Part shown: in pieces, positions 1-5,531 of the stretch
How positions within the stretch are numbered: position 1 is the stretch's first letter
How the letters are laid out: every line of letters starts with the position of its first letter
Source of the DNA: Actinosomnolentus pattersoniae (SeqCode)
GTDB taxonomy: Bacteria; Actinomycetota; UBA4738
DNA: 5,692 nucleotides
Reading direction: 5' to 3'
Assembly (NCBI GenBank): GCA_013817655.1
Contig: JACDCJ010000130.1
Coordinates: forward strand, 1-5,692
Notes under the pieces: generated by a model
Told to the model about the DNA's origin: nothing
The model's database searches: none
What the model saw: the letters and a program-made list of their open reading frames with translations, nothing else
Program-made: the position numbers and the translations under genes

Positions 1-1
1 G

Positions 2-292
2 GAGCCGGGACAGGTGGCGGTCGCCGCGCGCAACATCGCGTTCGACACCGACCGCCTGAGCGCTCCCGCTTCGCAGCCTTTCACGATCGCGTTCGACAAC
101 CAGGACGCGGGCGTCCCCCACAACGTGTCGATCTACCCTGGGACGGACGGGTCGCCCGCCTTGTTCGAGGGGGACATCATCACCGGGCCCGGCGAGCTGA
201 CCTACGAGGTTTCCGCGCAACCGGCGGGCACGTACTCGTTCGTCTGCGACGTGCACCCCGTCCAGATGGTCGGGACGCTGGTGATCGAGTGA
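2..292 (+). CDS. Cupredoxin (type 1 blue-copper) protein, 3' end only
   Basis: This is the C-terminal part of a small blue-copper electron carrier; the frame is open from base 2, so the true start lies outside the window. A GTG at 14 is in frame but sits inside the fold and is probably not the start. The visible 96 residues show the cupredoxin beta-strand pattern and all four expected type 1 copper ligands: a His in VPHNVSIY (codon 119-121), then Cys (245-247), His (254-256) and Met (266-268) in the C-terminal CDVHPVQM loop (C-x2-H-x3-M). Such proteins usually act outside the cytoplasmic membrane, often with a signal peptide or lipobox, but that end is missing here. It could instead be the last domain of a larger protein. 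It ends 44 bases before the Usp/Rieske/FAD fusion gene on the same strand, so co-transcription is likely, and it could accept or donate electrons for that protein (inference). Confidence 0.85.
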   Translation, partial: EPGQVAVAARNIAFDTDRLSAPASQPFTIAFDNQDAGVPHNVSIYPGTDGSPALFEGDIITGPGELTYEVSAQPAGTYSFVCDVHPVQMVGTLVIE

Positions 293-336
293 GGGCCGGG
301 ACAGAGGCCACGCAAACGATCTGAGCGAGGCGGGAT

Positions 337-2697
337 ATGGGATATCGCACGATCGTTGTCGGAACGGACGGCTCGGTCACGGCCTCCATCGCGCAGCAGA
401 CCGCCGCGCGCCTCGCGAGGAGGTGTCGCGCCGACCTCGTCCTCGTCTGCGGGTTCGGGCCTCCGAAGATCACCAGGCCCATGGCGGAGGGCTTCGCGGC
501 CCGAGCCGCGGACGCGGTCCGACGAGAGGGCGTCGAGCCGAGGGTCGAACTAGGCACCGGGGAGCCGGCCGAGCTGATCCTCGAGGTCGCCGAGCGCCAC
601 AACGCGGACCTCATCGTCGTCGGGAACAAGGGCATGGGGCAGGCAACCCGGTTCCGGCTCGGGAGCGTCCCCGATCGCGTCGCGCACTTCGCACCGTGCG
701 ATCTGCTGATCGTGCACACGAGCGACGCTCGTCCACTGGAGGGTCCGGGCACCCCGTACCGGAACATCCTCGCCGCGACCGACGGCTCTCCCACCGCGAG
801 CGAGGCCGCCCGCAAGGCCCTCGAGCTCGCGCTGCTGGTCCGTGCCGAGGTCACGCTCGTCTTCGTCGGCGACCCGATCGTCGGGGCCATCAAGTTGGAG
901 GGGACCGCCGCCTCGGGGCCCGATGGGGTGACCGTGCGGACCCGCGTGGTGGAAGGAGATCCCGCCGAGCAGATCTGCGAGGCCGCCGAGCGCGAGTCCG
1001 CCGACCTGATCGTGGTCGGCAACAAGGGGATGAGCGGTCCCCGGCGGTTCCTCGGCTCCGTCCCGAACAAAGTGGCCCACTACTCCCCAACCGACGTGCT
1101 CATCGTCAAGACGGTCGATCGGTCGGCGAGCGACCTCGAGCCCGGCCAGGGAGGAGTCGTCGACGTCGACGGGAGGACCCTGGCGGTCTATCGCGACGAG
1201 GCCGGTGAGACGTTCACCCTGTCGCCGCGTTGCACGCACATGGGATGCACGGTGGACTGGAACGGCGCCGAGCGGACGTGGGACTGTCCGTGTCACGGCT
1301 CGCGCTACGACTACGCGGGGCGCGTGATCCGAGGGCCGGCCGTTCGACCGCTCGAGCCCGTGGGGGGCGACGGCCAGGTCCCGCCCGCGGAGGCCACGGC
1401 CACGAGTGAGGCTCCAGCAGAGGCCCTCGCGGAGATTCCCGCCTCCGTCCCGAGCCGCTCGGCCGAGCGTTTCGTCATCGTCGGAGCCAGCCTCACGGGG
1501 GGAACGGCGGCCGCCACCCTGCGGGAGAACGGATTCGCCGGGCCACTGGTCTTGATAGGCGCGGAGCCGAACTTCCCCTACGAGCGCCCACCGCTTTCGA
1601 AGACCTTCCTCAGAGGCGAGACGCGCTACGAGGAGGCACTCGTCAGGCCGGAGGCGTTCTATCGGGACAACGACATCGAGACGCGGCTCGGGTCCACCGT
1701 CACGCGGATCGACCCCGCCGCGCGGACCGTCTCGGTGGCCGGAGGCGACGATGTTCCTTACGACCGCCTCCTGATCGCGACCGGCGCGCGCAACCGCCGG
1801 CTGCCCATCGCCGGCCTAACCCTGGACGGCGTCTACGACCTGAGGACGTTTCCCGACGCGGCCCGCCTCCGCGCCGAAATTGCGCCGGGTCGCCGCGCCG
1901 TGGTGGGAGGGATGGGCTTCATCGGGTCAGAGGTGGCCGCGTCCCTCCGTCAGCGGGGCGTCGAGGTGTCAGTGGTAGACGGCGGGAGCGTCCCCCTCGA
2001 GCGGGTGCTGGGCCCCGACGTCGGGCGGACGATTGAGGCGATTCATCGGGACCAGGGGGTCCGGATGACGTTCGGGGACCGGCTCGCGGCCTTCGAAGGA
2101 GAAGGGAGGGTGGAGCGCGTCGTCACGGCGAACGGCCTGCGGCTCGAGTGCGACTTCGCCGTCGTCGGGCTCGGCGTGGAGCCGGTCGTCGACCTGGTGG
2201 CCGGCTCGGGCATCGACGTCGACAACGGGATCCTGGTCGACGAGTACTCGCGGACCAACGTCGACGGGATCTATGCGGCGGGTGACGTCGCCAACCACTA
2301 CCACCCGGTGTTCGGCAGGCGGCTCAGGATCGAGCACTGGCAGAACGCGGCGCGGCAGGGCCGCGCCGCCGCGCTCAGCATGCTCGGCACGGGCGCTCCG
2401 TACGACGAGATCCACTGGTTCTGGTCGGATCAGTACGACCACAACCTGCAGTACGCCGGCTTCCACACCGAATGGGACGATCTCGTCGTGCGCGGAAGCC
2501 TCGAGGCCTTGAACTTCATCGCCTTCTACATGAAGGGCGGTCGAGTGCAGGCCTCCGTCTCCCTGAACAGGGGAAGCGACCTCAGAGCCAGCATGGGCCT
2601 GATCCGCGCGGCCGCGGCCGTCGAGACCGGGAGGCTAAGAGACGAGGCGGTCGATCTTCGCGCTCTCGAGCCGGCAGCCGCCGCGGCCGGCCCATAG
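337..2697 (+). CDS. Fusion protein: Usp-Usp-Rieske 2Fe-2S-FAD/NAD(P) ferredoxin-reductase-type oxidoreductase
   Basis: A single 786-residue frame holds four domains. Usp domain 1 (about 1-131) has the ATP-binding glycines G96-x2-G99-x9-G109-S110. Usp domain 2 (about 141-261) has G228-x2-G231-x8-G240-S241. A Rieske domain (about 262-342) has CTHMGC at 299-304 and CPCHGS at 317-322, giving cluster ligands C299, H301, C317 and H320 and a probable C304-C319 disulfide. After an Ala/Pro/Glu-rich linker (about 343-378) comes a ferredoxin-reductase-type flavoprotein: FAD fold GASLTGG from 383, ERPPLSK at 416-422, NAD(P) fold G525-M-G527-F-I-G530-S-E532, FAD-phosphate Gly-Asp at 649-650, EHWQNA from 666, and a C-terminal reductase domain beginning near WFWSDQY (694-700). 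The expected reaction is NAD(P)H oxidation by FAD with electrons passed to the cis Rieske cluster; the final acceptor is unknown. No signal peptide or membrane segment is seen, so it is probably cytoplasmic. The ATG at 337 has GAGG at 327-330 six bases upstream and starts directly at the first Usp strand. Rieske plus FAD reductase resembles AIF-like proteins; the Usp pair is unusual. Confidence 0.93.
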   Translation: MGYRTIVVGTDGSVTASIAQQTAARLARRCRADLVLVCGFGPPKITRPMAEGFAARAADAVRREGVEPRVELGTGEPAELILEVAERHNADLIVVGNKGMGQATRFRLGSVPDRVAHFAPCDLLIVHTSDARPLEGPGTPYRNILAATDGSPTASEAARKALELALLVRAEVTLVFVGDPIVGAIKLEGTAASGPDGVTVRTRVVEGDPAEQICEAAERESADLIVVGNKGMSGPRRFLGSVPNKVAHYSPTDVLIVKTVDRSASDLEPGQGGVVDVDGRTLAVYRDEAGETFTLSPRCTHMGCTVDWNGAERTWDCPCHGSRYDYAGRVIRGPAVRPLEPVGGDGQVPPAEATATSEAPAEALAEIPASVPSRSAERFVIVGASLTGGTAAATLRENGFAGPLVLIGAEPNFPYERPPLSKTFLRGETRYEEALVRPEAFYRDNDIETRLGSTVTRIDPAARTVSVAGGDDVPYDRLLIATGARNRRLPIAGLTLDGVYDLRTFPDAARLRAEIAPGRRAVVGGMGFIGSEVAASLRQRGVEVSVVDGGSVPLERVLGPDVGRTIEAIHRDQGVRMTFGDRLAAFEGEGRVERVVTANGLRLECDFAVVGLGVEPVVDLVAGSGIDVDNGILVDEYSRTNVDGIYAAGDVANHYHPVFGRRLRIEHWQNAARQGRAAALSMLGTGAPYDEIHWFWSDQYDHNLQYAGFHTEWDDLVVRGSLEALNFIAFYMKGGRVQASVSLNRGSDLRASMGLIRAAAAVETGRLRDEAVDLRALEPAAAAAGP

Positions 2698-2792
2698 GCT
2701 CCCGTCGCGCGCGTGGCGAGGTGAAGTCGGACGGGCGCCGCGACGCCTTTGAGCGGCACCATCCCGATCTCCTCGTGCGACAAGGCAGCGGG

Positions 2793-3221
2793 ATGACAAC
2801 GCGGCCGAGCGTCGGCGACCGTGTCGTCCATGAGGTGACGGTCACCCAGGAGATGACGGCGCGGCTGTTCGACCGAGAGATCCATCCGGTGTACGGGACC
2901 GCGTGGATGGTCCGTCACGTCGAGGAGGCCGGGCGGCTGCTGGTCGAGCCGTACCTGGGACCGGACGAGGACGCCACCGGATACCGCATCGAGATGAGCC
3001 ACCGCAGGGCGGCAAGGGTGGGAGACCGCCTGCGCGTCGTGGCCCAGGTCGTCGCGGTTGACGCTCGCGGCTGCACCGCACACGTCGAGGTCTGGGGCGA
3101 GCACGGCATGGTGGGCCGGGGCGTCTTCGTGCAACGCTACGTGCCTCGCGGCGCGCTCGGAGGAGCTCCGACCGAAGCGGGGGCCGGCACGCCTCGGCGA
3201 GAGACCGGCGAAGGGACGTGA
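2793..3221 (+). CDS. Hotdog-fold acyl-CoA thioesterase, FlK-like
   Basis: This 142-residue protein resembles the fluoroacetyl-CoA thioesterase (FlK) branch of hotdog thioesterases, which hydrolyse acyl-CoA to free acid and CoA in the cytoplasm. It opens with the typical VGDRVVHEVTVT strand, followed by the long helix YGTAWMVRHVEEAGRLL and the later strands ending GMVGRGVFVQRYV. T36, E44 and H70 have the same spacing as the FlK catalytic residues Thr42, Glu50 and His76 (recalled from the literature). Residues after about 118 form a polar Gly/Ala/Arg tail. The start is moderately certain: ATG at 2793 has a weak AAGG (2782-2785) upstream, and in-frame GTGs at 2775 and 2721 are alternatives. The frame stays open further upstream, into the fusion gene, but that part looks like out-of-frame coding sequence. 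Its stop is one base from the ATG of the crotonase gene, so the two are probably translationally linked. The substrate is unknown; fluoroacetyl-CoA is not implied. Confidence 0.82.
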   Translation: MTTRPSVGDRVVHEVTVTQEMTARLFDREIHPVYGTAWMVRHVEEAGRLLVEPYLGPDEDATGYRIEMSHRRAARVGDRLRVVAQVVAVDARGCTAHVEVWGEHGMVGRGVFVQRYVPRGALGGAPTEAGAGTPRRETGEGT

Positions 3222-3222
3222 C

Positions 3223-4017
3223 ATGGCATACGAGCAGTTGATCGTGGACCGGGATGGACCTGTGGCGACGCTCCGCATGAACAACCCGGACAGGCTGAAC
3301 GCCCTCTCCCGCACCCTGACGGCGGAGCTGATCGACGCCCTCGAGGGGCTGGCGAGCGACGCCGACGTCCGCGCCGTCGTGCTGACGGGCGAGGGTCGCG
3401 GCTTCTGTGCCGGCGCCGACCTGGGGGCCCTGGAAGCGCCTTATCGACGCGGCGAGCGCCCGGACCTGGGCGGGTTCCTGCGGGACGGCTACAACCGACT
3501 GATCCCCCTCCTCACGGACATGCCGAAACCGGTGGTCGCCGCGATCAACGGCGTGGCGGCGGGCGCGGGAGTGTCGCTCGCGCTCGCCTGCGACTTTCGC
3601 GTGGCGAGCGAGGCTTCATCCTTCAGCCTCGCGTTCGTGAAGATCGGCCTCATCCCCGACTCTGGAGCGACCGTTCTGCTGCCCCGCACCATCGGTTCGG
3701 CCAGGTCACTTCAGCTCGCACTCACGGGAGACCGGATCGACGCCGCAGAGGCCCTGCGGATCGGGCTGGTGACCATGGTGGTTCCATCCGATGCCCTGGC
3801 ATCGGAGGCCACCTCGCTCGCGACTCGCCTCGCGGCCCTGCCGACGGCCGCCATGGGGATGACGAAGCGCCTGTTCCGGGAGACGGCGACGATGGACCTG
3901 CGGGGGGCCCTGGAGCGCGAGGCGTCTGCTCAGGCCGAGGCCGGCGCCACGGAAGACCACCTGGAGGGCGTGCTGGCGTTCCTGGAGAAGCGTCCCCCAA
4001 CCTTCCCCGGACGGTAA
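3223..4017 (+). CDS. Enoyl-CoA hydratase/isomerase (crotonase) family protein, PaaG-like
   Basis: At 264 residues this is a normal full-length crotonase-superfamily protein acting on acyl-CoA thioesters in the cytoplasm. The start ATG has AAGGGA at 3211-3216, six bases upstream. The two oxyanion-hole regions are visible as FCAGADL (Ala63-Gly64-Ala65-Asp66) and NGVAAGAGVSLALACDF (Gly114 and Gly116). The segment KIGLIPDSGATVLLPR places an acidic residue, D146, where PaaG-type isomerases carry their catalytic Asp, and the end EGVLAFLEKRPPTFPGR is the usual PaaG-type C-terminus. PaaG converts ring-1,2-epoxyphenylacetyl-CoA to the oxepin form, but no other phenylacetate genes lie in the window, so a general enoyl-CoA hydratase or isomerase role is as likely. 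It follows the thioesterase gene by one base, suggesting both handle a related acyl-CoA. The gene converges with the flavoprotein gene on the other strand, with 30 bases between the stops. Confidence 0.93.
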   Translation: MAYEQLIVDRDGPVATLRMNNPDRLNALSRTLTAELIDALEGLASDADVRAVVLTGEGRGFCAGADLGALEAPYRRGERPDLGGFLRDGYNRLIPLLTDMPKPVVAAINGVAAGAGVSLALACDFRVASEASSFSLAFVKIGLIPDSGATVLLPRTIGSARSLQLALTGDRIDAAEALRIGLVTMVVPSDALASEATSLATRLAALPTAAMGMTKRLFRETATMDLRGALEREASAQAEAGATEDHLEGVLAFLEKRPPTFPGR

Positions 4018-4047
4018 GGAGCACCCTCCCGGGAGCCAGCGCCACGG
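4018..4047. other. Convergent intergenic gap with a short palindrome
   Basis: Thirty bases separate the stops of the crotonase gene and the opposing flavoprotein gene. The only structure is the perfect 10-base palindrome CTCCCGGGAG at 4026-4035. With no loop and no T-run on either side it is not a convincing intrinsic terminator. How the two converging transcripts end is not visible. Confidence 0.4.
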
Positions 4048-5430
4048 TCATTGCAGCCGCCTGGCGGCGTCCCCCATCACGTTACCGAACACGCGGGCGC
4101 CGGTCGGAAACGCACGGATCGTGTCCGCGAGCACGGACACGGGGATCCCCTGCTTGATGGCGAGCACGGCCTCCGAGATCAGCTCAGAGGCTCCCGGGCA
4201 CGCCGCGAAGGCTCCACACAGGATCCCGCGATCCCGGTCGACCACGGCGGTGATGTGGCCCGGTGCTCCTTCCTTCGGCCCCCCGCCGACCCGCTCGAGA
4301 GTAAAACCGCGCGCCGAGGTCGCGAAGTCCGCGGTGACCTCGAACGCGTCGATGCCCTTCGAGCTCGCCTCCTCGACCGTCAGCCCCACCGCGCCCGTCT
4401 CCGGATCGGTGAAGGTGGTGCGCGGAACCGCCGACAGGTCAGCCCTCGACGGTGTCCCGAGCGCGGCCCGAGCGGCGATCCGCCCCTCGTAGTCGGCGAC
4501 ATGGGTGAACTGCAGCCCGCCCGCCGCGTCACCGGCGACGAAGACTCCTTCGCCGATGCGCAGGCTCTCGTCGGGCGATGAGGCTCCCCGCTCGTCGAGG
4601 CGGACCCCGGCCTCCTCGATGCCGATGGCACGCAGGTCGGCCGGCCGGCGGCCCACGGCGACGAGGACGACCGACGCCTCGAGCGTCGCGCCGTCCGAGA
4701 GCCGCACGGTCCGTCCGGCTCCTCCCTTCGCGACGCCCGTCGCTCGAACGCCCGTCCGGATGTCCAGCCCCTCATCGCGAAGCTGCGCCGCAACGGCCGC
4801 CGAGCTCCTCGGGTGGTCTCGGGGCAGGATCCGGTCGTGCCCCTCGACCAGGACCGTGCGAACGCCGAAGCGAACGTACACCTGTGCCATCTCCACACCG
4901 ACGGGCCCGCCTCCGAGGACGACGATGCTCGACGGGAGCTCGCGCAGCGACGTGGCCTCTCGGTTCGTCCAGAACCCGGCCTCCCGGAGCCCGTCGATGG
5001 GTGGGATCAGCGGAACGGAACCCGTCGCGATGACGAGGGCGCGGGCCTCCAGCTTGCGCGGAGAACCGCCGTCCACGAGCCGCACCTCGACGCGGCCCGG
5101 GCCGACGATGCGGGCCTCGCCCCGCACAAGCTCGCCCTCGCCCTCCTCCGCTCCGCGGGCGTGGCCGCCGTCGTCCGGGTACGGGATCCCCTCGCGCGAG
5201 ATCATCCAGTCCCGCCGTTCCGACGCCCGTTCCCACGGGTAGTCGGCGCCCATCGCTCGCCAGCGAGCGGCGTCGAGGAGCGTCTTGGACGGCATGCACG
5301 CCCAGAACGCGCACTCCCCGCCCACCAGGTCCCGCTCGACGGTCGCCACGCGCGCACCGAGCTCTCTCGCGGCGCTCCCCGCGGCTTCACCCGCGGCACC
5401 GGCGCCGACGACCACCAGGTCATAGGTCAC
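4048..5430 (-). CDS. Class I pyridine nucleotide-disulfide oxidoreductase (FAD), lacking the C-terminal His-Glu pair
   Basis: This 460-residue flavoprotein belongs to the dihydrolipoamide dehydrogenase/mercuric reductase/glutathione reductase family. Visible features in order are the FAD fold GAGAAG (9-14) with E32 ending strand 2, the redox disulfide C40-AFWA-C45 followed by MPSK, ATGS at 135-138, the NAD(P) fold GGGPVGVE (173-180) with E196 after strand 2 (suggesting NADH), the FAD Gly-Asp at 300-301, and a C-terminal dimerisation domain starting near residue 335. Where the family normally has HPTxSE, this protein has F441-P442-T443-G444-A445-R446, so the usual His and Glu are absent and standard dihydrolipoamide or glutathione chemistry is unlikely. 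There is no heavy-metal domain and no C-terminal cysteine pair, arguing against mercuric reductase. The GTG at 5430 is chosen because AAAGGAGG sits five bases upstream and the FAD strand begins immediately after; the ATG 17 codons further out adds an unlikely leader. Substrate unknown. Confidence 0.92.
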   Translation of the reverse strand: MTYDLVVVGAGAAGEAAGSAARELGARVATVERDLVGGECAFWACMPSKTLLDAARWRAMGADYPWERASERRDWMISREGIPYPDDGGHARGAEEGEGELVRGEARIVGPGRVEVRLVDGGSPRKLEARALVIATGSVPLIPPIDGLREAGFWTNREATSLRELPSSIVVLGGGPVGVEMAQVYVRFGVRTVLVEGHDRILPRDHPRSSAAVAAQLRDEGLDIRTGVRATGVAKGGAGRTVRLSDGATLEASVVLVAVGRRPADLRAIGIEEAGVRLDERGASSPDESLRIGEGVFVAGDAAGGLQFTHVADYEGRIAARAALGTPSRADLSAVPRTTFTDPETGAVGLTVEEASSKGIDAFEVTADFATSARGFTLERVGGGPKEGAPGHITAVVDRDRGILCGAFAACPGASELISEAVLAIKQGIPVSVLADTIRAFPTGARVFGNVMGDAARRLQ

Positions 5431-5531
5431 GTCCGCCTCCTTTCGGTCCTGCGGAATGCTAGCCGCCTGGGCGTGGTTCACCCTTTCGCGGTGGAGGCGA
5501 ATCCCTCGTCTATGGTTCGGGGAGAGACGGC
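5431..5531. promoter_or_regulatory. Divergent intergenic region between flavoprotein and MFS transporter genes
   Basis: These 101 bases must hold the promoters, or 5' ends, of both divergent genes if the starts are right. No pair of boxes matches the -35/-10 consensus well. TATGGT at 5511-5516 (+ strand) and TAGCAT read on the - strand near 5457-5462 are weak -10 candidates, neither with a good -35 box. A 7-base inverted repeat, CGCCTCC at 5434-5440 and GGAGGCG at 5493-5499, has one arm inside the flavoprotein Shine-Dalgarno. No clear operator palindrome was found. Shared control of the two genes is possible but not shown. Confidence 0.4.
5436..5443 (-). promoter_or_regulatory. Strong Shine-Dalgarno for the flavoprotein gene
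   Basis: Read on the - strand this is AAAGGAGG, five bases before the GTG at 5430. It is the best ribosome-binding site in the window and decides the start in favour of GTG over the in-frame ATG at 5481. Confidence 0.85.

Noticed and set aside
293..336. Hairpin GGCC-8-GGCC between cupredoxin and fusion genes as a terminator
   Set aside because: Only a four-base stem and no T-run; the spacing fits an operon better.
180..1070. Long open frame on the - strand opposite the cupredoxin and Usp domains
   Set aside because: The translation is low-complexity Ser/Arg/Pro-rich with no recognisable domain; it is a mirror of GC-rich coding sequence whose + strand frame has clear domains.
2472..2792. Upstream extension of the thioesterase frame into the fusion gene
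   Set aside because: The extra residues are Arg/Gly-rich out-of-frame sequence, and the FlK-type fold begins right after the ATG at 2793.
3058..3222. Upstream extension of the crotonase frame into the thioesterase gene
   Set aside because: The ATG at 3223 has a good ribosome-binding site and matches the usual crotonase N-terminus; the extension would overlap the thioesterase coding region.
4026..4035. Palindrome CTCCCGGGAG as a bidirectional terminator
   Set aside because: No loop and no T-run on either side.
4048..5430. Mercuric reductase
   Set aside because: No N-terminal heavy-metal domain and no C-terminal vicinal cysteines; only the shared family core is present.
5431..5481. N-terminal extension of the flavoprotein to an ATG at 5481
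   Set aside because: The AAAGGAGG site lies inside this stretch and points to GTG at 5430; the extra 17 residues precede the FAD strand without family support.
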